Under the pieces are notes generated by a model. That model did not search any database and was not told where the DNA came from. It saw only the letters and a program-made list of their open reading frames with translations. Of a DNA stretch of 64,000 nt, positions 34,289 through 42,900 are shown one piece after another. How positions within the stretch are numbered: the stretch's first letter is position 1; each line of letters opens with the position of its first letter. The position numbers and the translations under genes are program-made. Source of the stretch: Acidobacteriota bacterium (lineage in GTDB: Bacteria > Acidobacteriota > Thermoanaerobaculia > Gp7-AA8); NCBI GenBank assembly GCA_021325515.1, contig JAJPHC010000060.1, positions 62,001-126,000 on the forward strand, read 5' to 3'.

Positions 34289-36124
34289 TCACAAAACAGG
34301 CGACCGCCGGATCCGCACCCCCGCCCGCACAGCACGCGTCTGGCCGAGGGTGATCACGGGGGTTGCGCCTGCTTCGACGCGGCGATTGAAGACGTTCTCC
34401 ACGCTCACGAAGAACCAGCCGCGTTCCGCGAACAGGTCGGTCACGATGCAGGAGCGGAGCGGGAACTGATTGAGATCGTCATCGAACTGCTTCGAGGCCC
34501 ATCGCGTCCGCACGCCGATCGAGCTAACCATCCATTGCACCGTAGCCTGATGCCGCGGCACCTGCGGGATGCGCTTGCCGTTCACGGCGGTGCTGGTCAG
34601 GAGATAGCCGGCGGTCAATCGCATGCCGCGGGGCAGGCGCCACTCCCCTTCCAGCTCCGCGCCGCGCGAGCGGGACGCGCCCGCGTTCCGGCGCTGGCGT
34701 GTGATCAGCGACGGCGTCGCGGAGAGCGTCACGTTCGCGATCGTGTCATCCATCCTCATCGAGAAGAGCGTCGCGCGCAGCCAGCGCCAGCGGACGCCTG
34801 TCTCAACGGCCTGGAGGTGCTCGGGTGTGAGCTCCGCGTTGGCCAGCGTCAGCACGTTGCCGGCGCGAAACCCGCGATAGAGCTCGTTGAGCGTCGGCGC
34901 GCGGAACGCCCGATAGGCCGTCGCGGTCAGTGCGAGATCACCCGGCGCGCGATAGATCATCGAGAGCCGCGGGCTCGTCGCCAGCTCGTGACCGCGCCAG
35001 GAATCGACGCGCAGCGTTGCCGTGATCGCGAGCCGGTCCGTCGGCGCGATGACATCCTCGGCGAATGCGCCTGCGATCTGCTGCGCGCCGCCGTTCTCGA
35101 CGTGTGTTACCTTCCCGTTGGCCGCGTACTGCAACTCGTCGCTCGTGCCGTGCACATCGCGGTACTCGCCGCCGAAGAGAAATGCGTGATGCCGGCCGGC
35201 AACCATCGACCACTGCACACTGCCGCCGGCGCTGCGCGAGGGCACGCGCTGGTCGACGGTCAGCCGTTCCGTCGAACGATCATTCGAGATCGCGGAAAAG
35301 ATCTGTCGATAGTCCTGATGCGACGCATACGCGCGCAGTGAGAGCGCGTTGCGATCGAAACCGAGCGCGAGCTGGCGCAGGAAGCTGTCGTTGGTCTGGA
35401 GCGGCGTTCCGTTGTCGCGCGACTCCGCATAGCGCGACGCGCGAAGGAAGAACGGCCCTTGCAGCGCGGTCACGTCGATGAGCGTGTGGCGGCCGCCCGC
35501 CTGACGATCCACTGCACCACGCTGCTCCGCGGGAACGAGCACATAGCCATCCGTCGTCAGCCATCCGGCCGCGATACGAAGATGCGGCCACGCCGCGTAC
35601 ACCGACGCCGTCCCCGTCCCCTGGCTTCCCGCCGACACCTCGGCCTCGACCGCGTTCGCTTCGCGCCGGCGGACGAACTGCACGACGCCGCCCATCGCGC
35701 CGCTGCCATAGAGATCCGAAGCGCCGCCGCGCAGCACTTCGACACGCTCCAGCGACTCCTGCTGGACGCGGCCCCAGTAGATCCATCCACCGAAGGGATC
35801 GTTGAGCGGGATGCCGTCGTCGAGGACGACTGCGCGCGACGCACCGCTCGCGCCGATGCCGCGCAGTGATACGCCCTGCGAAGTCGGATTCGCGGTCCTG
35901 CTGCCGGTGCGGCGGAAGAGCGTGAAGCCGGGAACCTGGCGCAGAGCATCATCGATCGTCGCCGCGTTCGCGACCTCCTTCCGATCGAGCACGACGACGC
36001 TCGCCGGCGTGTCCGCAAGGCGCGTCTCCGTGCGCGTGGCCGTGACGGTGATCGTGTCCGACGTCTGCGCAATCAGCGGGAGGGCGGCGAGCAGGAGCAG
36101 TCCGGCAAACGCGCGAATCGGCAT
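34289..36124 (-). CDS. TonB-dependent outer-membrane receptor
   Basis: This 611-residue protein has a signal peptide ending near Ala-Gln (PLIAQTSD). The TonB-box-like stretch ITVTATRTE and a plug domain (VVLDRKEVANAATIDDALRQ, VSLRGIGASGASRAVVLDDG) come before a beta-barrel that ends in an aromatic-poor strand. Size and plug resemble the BtuB/cobalamin or small siderophore group. No TonB/ExbBD genes are nearby and the ligand is unknown. The start is set by the signal peptide. Confidence 0.9.
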   Translation of the reverse strand: MPIRAFAGLLLLAALPLIAQTSDTITVTATRTETRLADTPASVVVLDRKEVANAATIDDALRQVPGFTLFRRTGSRTANPTSQGVSLRGIGASGASRAVVLDDGIPLNDPFGGWIYWGRVQQESLERVEVLRGGASDLYGSGAMGGVVQFVRRREANAVEAEVSAGSQGTGTASVYAAWPHLRIAAGWLTTDGYVLVPAEQRGAVDRQAGGRHTLIDVTALQGPFFLRASRYAESRDNGTPLQTNDSFLRQLALGFDRNALSLRAYASHQDYRQIFSAISNDRSTERLTVDQRVPSRSAGGSVQWSMVAGRHHAFLFGGEYRDVHGTSDELQYAANGKVTHVENGGAQQIAGAFAEDVIAPTDRLAITATLRVDSWRGHELATSPRLSMIYRAPGDLALTATAYRAFRAPTLNELYRGFRAGNVLTLANAELTPEHLQAVETGVRWRWLRATLFSMRMDDTIANVTLSATPSLITRQRRNAGASRSRGAELEGEWRLPRGMRLTAGYLLTSTAVNGKRIPQVPRHQATVQWMVSSIGVRTRWASKQFDDDLNQFPLRSCIVTDLFAERGWFFVSVENVFNRRVEAGATPVITLGQTRAVRAGVRIRRSPVL

Positions 36125-36181
36125 GGTGCGATCCTGCCTCAACAGCGGCACTTTGGTGAATACTTCCGTTTGGCGGTGACC

Positions 36182-36223
36182 GGGCGAGACGCCCGCTCAC
36201 TGCGGGCGAGACGCCCGCGCTCC
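36182..36223. repeat. REP-like double palindrome, family E copy 1
   Basis: Two near-identical hairpins, GGGCGAGACGCCCGC and GCGGGCGAGACGCCCGC, are joined by TCACT. On the minus strand it starts GGAGCGCGGGCGTCTCGCCC and matches 48533-48576. It lies between a divergent receptor and hydrolase. Confidence 0.8.
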
Positions 36224-36241
36224 AAAATACAATCCGCAGCC

Positions 36242-37216
36242 ATGACCTTCTCTCCCGCCTGGTGGCTGCGCAATCCTCACGCCCAGACTGTGTGGGGCCG
36301 CATCACGCGTTCCCGAAGGCTCGTCGAGTTGCGGCGTGAGATCGTCACGACGCCCGACGGCGACGAGCTCGTGCTCGATCATCTCGATGCGGCTAACCCG
36401 GCGCTGCACTTCATCCTCATGCACGGCCTCGAGGGGAGCTCGCGCTCGGTCTATGTGCAGGGGATGCTGGCACGGATCGCGAAGCGCGGCTGCTCGGCGA
36501 CCGCGATCAACTTCCGCTCCTGCGCGCGCGAGCCCGAGCACTTCAACCGGCGGCCGCGCTTCTACCACTCGGGCGAGACGGGAGATTTCGATTTCGTAGC
36601 GCGCGCACTCGCATCGAAGCTCTCCATCCCGATCGTTGCCTTCGGCGCGTCCCTCGGCGGCAACGTGCTGCTGAAGTGGCTCGGCGAACATCCCGGCGAG
36701 ACGATTCTCACCGCCGCGGCGACGATCTCCGTCCCCTACGATCTCGGTGCCGGCGCGAAGCACCTCGACGAGAATCCGATCGGCCGCCTCTACGTCCGCT
36801 CGTTTCTTCGCACACTGAAGCGCAAGGTCGCCCGCATGGTGCGCGAGCATCCGTCGATCGAGCTCGATCTCGACCGCGCCATGAACGCGAAATCGTTCCG
36901 CGCCTTCGACGATGCGGCGACCGCGCCGCTGCACGGCTTCGAGAACGGTCAGGACTACTACACGCGCTCGAGCTCACTGCAGTTTCTGTCGAAGATCACC
37001 GTCCCCACGCTCTGCGTCAGCGCAAAGGATGATCCGTTCCTGCCGCCCGGCGTGCTGCCGCGAGCTCAGGCCGCGGCATCGCCCGCGGTGCAGTTTCTCG
37101 TGACCGAGCACGGCGGCCACGTCGGTTTCGTGATGGGACCCGCACCGTGGCGCGCAACGTACTGGGCGGAGCAGACGATCGTCGAGTGGCTGTTTCAGGC
37201 AGCGGGCAACAGGTAG
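36242..37216 (+). CDS. YheT-family alpha/beta hydrolase
   Basis: The 324-residue protein has the alpha/beta-hydrolase catalytic set: nucleophile Ser in FGASLGGN, Asp in AKDDPF and His in EHGGHVGF. The N-terminal NPHAQTVWGR is typical of YheT/ABHD1-3 proteins, which act on lipid or ester substrates. The ATG at 36242 is chosen because upstream in-frame residues are REP-encoded. The last residues (AAGNR) and the TAG stop fall in a 7-bp-period repeat. Confidence 0.9.
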   Translation: MTFSPAWWLRNPHAQTVWGRITRSRRLVELRREIVTTPDGDELVLDHLDAANPALHFILMHGLEGSSRSVYVQGMLARIAKRGCSATAINFRSCAREPEHFNRRPRFYHSGETGDFDFVARALASKLSIPIVAFGASLGGNVLLKWLGEHPGETILTAAATISVPYDLGAGAKHLDENPIGRLYVRSFLRTLKRKVARMVREHPSIELDLDRAMNAKSFRAFDDAATAPLHGFENGQDYYTRSSSLQFLSKITVPTLCVSAKDDPFLPPGVLPRAQAAASPAVQFLVTEHGGHVGFVMGPAPWRATYWAEQTIVEWLFQAAGNR

Positions 37217-37241
37217 CACACCTGCGGCCTGCTGCCTGATA
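37196..37241. repeat. 7-bp-period hairpin (CCTGCTG family)
   Basis: Left heptamers CAGGCAG, CGGGCAA and CAGGTAG oppose CCTGCGG, CCTGCTG and CCTGATA across CACA. The TAG of the hydrolase is inside the third left unit. Related heptamer runs occur in coding sequence at 48621-48655 and, more weakly, at 62357-62391. Confidence 0.7.
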
Positions 37242-37254
37242 GCATCCGCCCCCA

Positions 37255-39735
37255 ATGTTGCGAGGAAACTTCGCCGCCTTCATTGCCGAGCGCCATCCCT
37301 TCGCGTTTCGCGCCGCCGTCACTGCACTGGAACAGGCCATCGGCACTTCCCCGTTCGACGAGCGCGACGGGTTCGCCATCGACGCTCTCCGCGGGCCGCT
37401 TCGCGCCGCGCTGGAACAGCATCTCAGCGAGACGATCGTGCCGGCCGCGCCGATCCAGGATCGCGTTCCGGAAACGACGCCGGGCATCTCGCTCAACCAT
37501 CGGCTGCACCAGGCCGTCATCGAAGTGATCGAGGACTGCGACGGATTTCTCCGCCGCGCCGCGATCGCCGCATCGCTTTCGAAGGAAGAGAAGCGCGAGA
37601 TCCTGCGCGGCATGCTGTTGACGCGCGCGACCGACAATCGCCTCAAACAGTTCTTCGCCGGCGGCGAGGTTCGCTACGGCAGCGCATCCTTCCAGGGCAA
37701 AGGCTTCCGCTCCCTCGGTCAGGAAGCGATCTATGCGGCGGCGATCCGCCTCCGCCGCGGGCCCGGCGGCGACGTCATCTCGCCGATGATCCGCGACCTC
37801 GGCGCCGTGCTCGCCATGCACAACAGCCGCGACACCGTCCGCATGGTCCTCAGCGCGCAGATGGCAAAGGCCGGCCCGCCGATGAACGGGAAGGATCTGC
37901 ACGTCGGCGACTGGGAGCACGGCATCCTCCCCGCGATGGCGCCCCTCGGCTCGCCCGCGCTGACGATCGCCGGCATCGCGATGGCGTTCGCGCTCGACAG
38001 AAGCGATCGCGTCGCCGTCACCTTCGTCGGCGAAGGAGCGACGTCGCTCGGCGAGTGGCACGAAGCGATCAACGCCTGCGCCGCGCGCAAGCTGCCGGCA
38101 ATCTTCTGCGTGCAGAACAACCAGACCGCGCTCTCGACGCCGGTGCCCGAGCAGTCATCGGTGCGCGTATTCGCCGACAAAGCGCTCGGCTACGGCATCC
38201 CTGCCGTCACGATCGACGGAACCGATCCCGAAGCGATTGCTGCAGCGTTTGGTTGGGCCGCGGAGCGGGCACGCACCGGACTCGGCCCCGCACTCATCGA
38301 GCTCGTCGCGATGCGCATGTGCGGCCACGCCCATCATGACGACATGCTCTATCTCGGCAAGGATCCGCAGCCGTCGTGGACGTATCCGCAGCTCACCGAG
38401 AACGGCTACGCGAACCGCGAGCTCTACGAGCTCTGGGCGGAGCGCGATCCGATCACGACGTATGCCGCGAAGCTCGAGTGGGATGGAGTGCTGGCCGAGG
38501 AAGAGCTCGAGGCGTGGAAGCGGGAGATCGAGGCGCTGGTCGAGGAAGAGGCGCGCAAGGTGATCGAGGCGCCGTGGCCGGAGGGAGAGCTCGCGGGTGA
38601 GGGTGTGCTTGCGGATGAGCCGCGGCGGCGGCGCATCGAAGTGCTCGATGAGGAGTGGCGACGGAGACAGGCGCTGCAAGGACAGGCGGGGGCGCCCCAT
38701 GGACAGGCGGGGGCGCCTGTCCTACATGTTGAGGATGCGCCGCCGTTTGATCCGAAGGGGCGGACGTTTCTCGATGCGGTGATGCTCGGCGTCGGCGATG
38801 TGCTGCGCAGCGATCCGCGTGCGTTCGTCTACGGCGAGGATGTGGGCGGGAGCTACGGGAATGCGTTCCTGCTGCTCAAGCCGCTGTTGAAGGATTTCGG
38901 CGATCGCATCATCAACTCGATTCTGAGCGAGTCGGCGACGGTCGGTGTGTGCATCGGCGCAGCGCTGATGGGCCGGCGTCCGATCGGAGAGATTCAGTTC
39001 AACGATTTCATCGCGACAGGCTTCAACCCGCTGGTGAACAGCGCGGCGAAGATTCGCTATCGCTGGGGCGGTTCCGTGCCGATGGTGCTGCGCCTGCCGT
39101 GGGGCGGCCTGCGGCATGCGGGGCCGTATCACTCGCAGAACACCGAGGCGTGGTTCTATCGCGTGCCGGGTCTGAAGATCGTGGCGCCGTCGACGCCGCA
39201 TGACGCGCGCGCGCTGATGTCGAGCGCGGCGGCGGATCCCGATCCGGTGCTCTACTACGAGCACATCGCCCTCTATCGCGATCCGCGCGTGAAGCAGTTG
39301 TTGTCCGATGATGCGCCGGCGCCGCTGCCGATCGGCCGTGCGGCGCTGCGCCGCGATGGGAATGATCTCGCGATCATCTCCTACGGCGCCTACGTGCACG
39401 TCGCCATGCGCGTCGCGGGAAGACTCGCCCAATCGGGCATCGAGGCCGCGGTGCTCGATCTCCGCTCGCTGATGCCGCTCGACCGCGAGGCGATTCTCGC
39501 TCTAACCAGACGTTGCAACCGCGTCCTGATCGTACACGAGGACACGCGGACGGGGTCGATCGGCGAGTCGATCGCTGCGGTCATTCAGGAGGAAGCATTC
39601 GAGTTTCTCGACGCGCCCGTGCGCATCATCGGTGCGCTCGATACGCCCGTCCCGTACTCGCCGCCGCTGGAAGAGGTGTTCCTGCCGAATGAGGAACAGA
39701 TCGAGCGGGCCGCGCGGCTGCTGATGGCGTACTAG
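37255..39735 (+). CDS. Fused E1 alpha/beta 2-oxoacid dehydrogenase
   Basis: The 826-residue protein joins both E1 subunits of a thiamine-diphosphate dehydrogenase. After a ~110-residue N-terminal extension, the alpha part has the cofactor motif GEGATSLGEWHEA…QNN (about 262-292). The beta part starts near residue 495 with FLDAVMLGVGDVLRSDPRAF and YGEDVGG. It should decarboxylate pyruvate or a branched 2-oxoacid for an E2 partner, but no E2 or E3 gene is nearby. The alpha–beta linker (about 476-490) is encoded by a REP-like repeat. Confidence 0.9.
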   Translation: MLRGNFAAFIAERHPFAFRAAVTALEQAIGTSPFDERDGFAIDALRGPLRAALEQHLSETIVPAAPIQDRVPETTPGISLNHRLHQAVIEVIEDCDGFLRRAAIAASLSKEEKREILRGMLLTRATDNRLKQFFAGGEVRYGSASFQGKGFRSLGQEAIYAAAIRLRRGPGGDVISPMIRDLGAVLAMHNSRDTVRMVLSAQMAKAGPPMNGKDLHVGDWEHGILPAMAPLGSPALTIAGIAMAFALDRSDRVAVTFVGEGATSLGEWHEAINACAARKLPAIFCVQNNQTALSTPVPEQSSVRVFADKALGYGIPAVTIDGTDPEAIAAAFGWAAERARTGLGPALIELVAMRMCGHAHHDDMLYLGKDPQPSWTYPQLTENGYANRELYELWAERDPITTYAAKLEWDGVLAEEELEAWKREIEALVEEEARKVIEAPWPEGELAGEGVLADEPRRRRIEVLDEEWRRRQALQGQAGAPHGQAGAPVLHVEDAPPFDPKGRTFLDAVMLGVGDVLRSDPRAFVYGEDVGGSYGNAFLLLKPLLKDFGDRIINSILSESATVGVCIGAALMGRRPIGEIQFNDFIATGFNPLVNSAAKIRYRWGGSVPMVLRLPWGGLRHAGPYHSQNTEAWFYRVPGLKIVAPSTPHDARALMSSAAADPDPVLYYEHIALYRDPRVKQLLSDDAPAPLPIGRAALRRDGNDLAIISYGAYVHVAMRVAGRLAQSGIEAAVLDLRSLMPLDREAILALTRRCNRVLIVHEDTRTGSIGESIAAVIQEEAFEFLDAPVRIIGALDTPVPYSPPLEEVFLPNEEQIERAARLLMAY
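38680..38725. repeat. REP-like element inside the E1 fusion gene
   Basis: On the minus strand it reads GTAGGACAGGCGCCCCCGCC followed by a near-copy without GTAG. GGACAGGCGGGGGCG occurs twice on the plus strand. It is read in frame as GQAGAPHGQAGAPVLH between the two enzyme halves. The same GTAGGACAGGCGCC head occurs at 55517. Confidence 0.85.
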
Positions 39736-39845
39736 TGCTCTTTGCGTTCCAGCAACTCGACGTCGAGAAGGTCTTTCAGCCGCGCGGATGCGCGCTTGTC
39801 TCATGCAAGGGTGCGCCGAATCGCGCCAGAACGCGCGACGCATTC

Positions 39846-39926
39846 TCAGGGGTCGGGCTCCGGGTCGATCTCCGGCTCCTCGCCGAGCTTGTATTTCCGT
39901 ACCGTCACGTTGCGCCGGTGCGCCAT
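39846..39926 (-). CDS. Possible 26-residue charged peptide
   Basis: An ATG frame encodes MAHRRNVTVRKYKLGEEPEI and then DPEPDP before a TGA. The basic-then-acidic pattern looks non-random and it occupies a 200-bp gap, but I see no ribosome site and no recognised family. Treat as tentative. Confidence 0.22.
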   Translation of the reverse strand: MAHRRNVTVRKYKLGEEPEIDPEPDP

Positions 39927-39936
39927 GAGTGAATGA

Positions 39937-42900
39937 TCACTCCAATCGTACGACGGTGTCGCCACTCCCGTTGTCGGTGACGATGACGAACGGAACGATC
40001 GAGCCCTTTCCTCCAGTGACTTCGATCTGCAGCGCGAGGCCGTGCAGGTCGCTGAAGCTCGTATCGCGCGCCGCGCCGGCGAACGAGCGGAGCAGTTCCT
40101 CCTCCACGATCTGCCCCCGAGGCGGCAGCGTGAACGTGCGTGACAGCAATGCGCTGGTCACAGACTTCGCCTGCGTCACAGTCACGCTCGCGCGCACCGT
40201 GACGCTCTCTCCGCTCGTTTCGGTGAAGCCGAAGCTCGTGCGGAACGTCGACGAGGTCGCGGCGGCAACGGTCGACGACGTCGAGTCCTCGAGATCGGCG
40301 AAGATCTGCGACTGGCCGACGCGCAATCCTGCGCCGGCCGAGACCAGCGGGATCGCGCTGCCGAACGTTCCCGACGCCGTGCGATAGTCGCGCGCAGTCA
40401 CCACGAGCTGTCCGCGCGACGGCGCGACGATGACGTTCGCGTTTGTTCCGGGCGACGCCACATCACTGATTGTCATCGTCTTCTTCGCGCCGACGGTGAT
40501 GTCGCGCTCCTTCACCACACCGCTCGCATCGATCGTCTGCAACTTCGCATCGACTTCGGCGGCTCCGGGATTGAAGATCGTCAGATCGGTCGCCGGTTGC
40601 GCGGCCGCCGCGTGCGGCGCGGCGCGCCGCCTGCCGCCTCCGCCCGATGTCGATGATCGTCCTTCCGCAAAAGGAATGCGCACGGCCTCCGTCAGTTGAT
40701 AGCCGTGCAGGCGGCTCCAGTCGACAACGCTCCACGTGTCGCCGCTGAGCTCGTCCGTGACGCGCGCATAGACGACGACGCGGCCGGTGAGCGTCGTGAC
40801 CATCGCGGTGATCGCCTTCGCCGGCACCACTCCCTGCAACGCCAGCAGCCCGAATGCAGTGAGCGACTCCGTCCGCGCGCTGCCAACCGCAGCTCCGCTG
40901 CTGTCGAGATAGTCGATGCGCACACTCGCCGCGGCACCGCCCGTCTCCTGCAGATAGAGATCCGCGCCGCCGCGAATGCCGGTGAGATAGGAGATCTGAT
41001 TCGCCGCCGTCGCGCGATCGGAACGAAATACGGGAAGATCGCCGATCGACGTGCGCGAGGGTTTCGCGCTGAGCACCTTCACCGCCGCGCCGACGTTCCG
41101 CCAGTCCGCGCTGCGCATCTGCAGCGTGCCGATCGAATCACTCGCGCCGTAGACGTTGCCGACGACATTGACGAGGCTCACTGCCTGCACGGCGCCGATC
41201 GCAGGCAGCGACGCCACGTTCGAGCTCGACGCCCCGGCCGGCGTGAAGTAGAGCTTCAGATCGCGCAGCGCCTGCGCGCCCGATGCATTGACGATCGAGA
41301 CATCCGTCGTCACGAACGCTCCGCTCTTCTGCAGAGCGGCGATCCCCGGCGCGAAGAGCGCGACCTCCCCCTGCAGCGTGAGCGAGGGGGCGCCGGGCGT
41401 CACCGGCGGCTTCGCGGTGTCGATGACCGTCACGCGCGTGACCGAGACGCCGCTGCCTCCGCTGTCGAGCACCTCGAAGCGCGACGACGATGCCGAGCCT
41501 CCATCGACATAGACGAGACTCAGATTGGCCGATAGCGCGCCCGCTTCCACAGGGCGCTTCGCGCGCACGACACGGAAATTCAGCGAGATCGTGTCGCCCG
41601 GGCCGATACCGATCGGATCCTTCGGCGTCTCGACCCACGGCTGATCCGCGATCAGAATGCCCGCCAGCGGCGCCGTTCCGACGTTCTTGAATTTCACGGT
41701 GCCGACGGAATCCGAGCCCGCCGCTCCCGCCACTTCGATGCGCGTGCTGAGCGCCTGCGCCATTACCGTCCCCGTGGGCTTCGGCACCGACAGCAACGCG
41801 AGATTCACGGCGATGCCATTCGGCCCCGTTCCGTCGCCGGTCACCGCGACGTAGCCGTAGTACGTGCCTGCGGGCTGCTGGGTCGAGCGGATCGTGACGA
41901 TCTGCGACGCGCCGCCGGCGAGCGTGAACGTCGCGGGCGAGATCGTGAAGAAGTCACCATCGCCGCGCGCCACCGTGAGGTTCGTCGTTGCATCGCCGTA
42001 ATTTCGCAGCGTGAAGGTGTCGTCGTTCTTCGGCACACCATCGACCTGCACGAGGCCGCTCGCCGGCTCGACGACGACGACATCGGCCGGCGCAACGACC
42101 GGCGGTCCCGTCGCCGCAACGACTGCCGGCGACGCATCACTGACCAGGAGATTCTGCTGCGCCCAATGTGGATGCGTCACCGTGGAAACGGTGAACGCAT
42201 AGCTCGTCGAGGCCGCGAGCCCGCGGATGACGATCGAGTCGACTTCCTTCGACGTCGTCGTCGCGATGGAGACCGGCGGGCCGCCGGCGGCACTCGCGGC
42301 AACGACCTGATAGCCACCACCATCGCCGACATAAGGGATCAGACCCCAACTAAGCGTTGCACTGCGATCCGTCGTCTCCGTGACCTTGAGATTGCCGGGA
42401 GTGATCGTCTGCGTAGCTTCGAAGTTTCCGTCGTACTGCTTCCGATTGACGAAGTCGCGAACCGACGCATCGCCTGTGATCAGCATGTTGTAGCCGAAGT
42501 CCGACGACGCATCCTTCAACGCCGTCAGGTTCTTGATCTCCGGCGGGATCGTCCCCCGCAGCGCATTGTTCGAAAGGCCGAGGTATTGAAGCGCTGTCAG
42601 ATTGCCGATCTCTTTCGGGATCGTCCCCGTGAAATGGTTGCTGTAGATCGAGAAATTGGTGAGCTTCGTCAGCTTTCCGATCTCCGGAGGGATCGAGCCT
42701 TCGAGCTCGTTGACGATCAGCGACAGCGTATCGAGCTTCGCGAGATTGCCGATCTCTTTCGGAAGCGCGCCGCTGAGATTGTTGTATTCGAACGTGAGCG
42801 ACTCGAGATTCGAGAGCTGGCCGACCGATGCCGGGATGGGGCCCTCGAACTGATTGGCGTCGAGGTGCAATCCCGTCAGCGATTGCATCGCGCCGATGTC

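Noticed and set aside
39735-39932. Small plus-strand frames after the E1 gene
   Set aside because: Several short overlapping frames with no ribosome site or conserved character.
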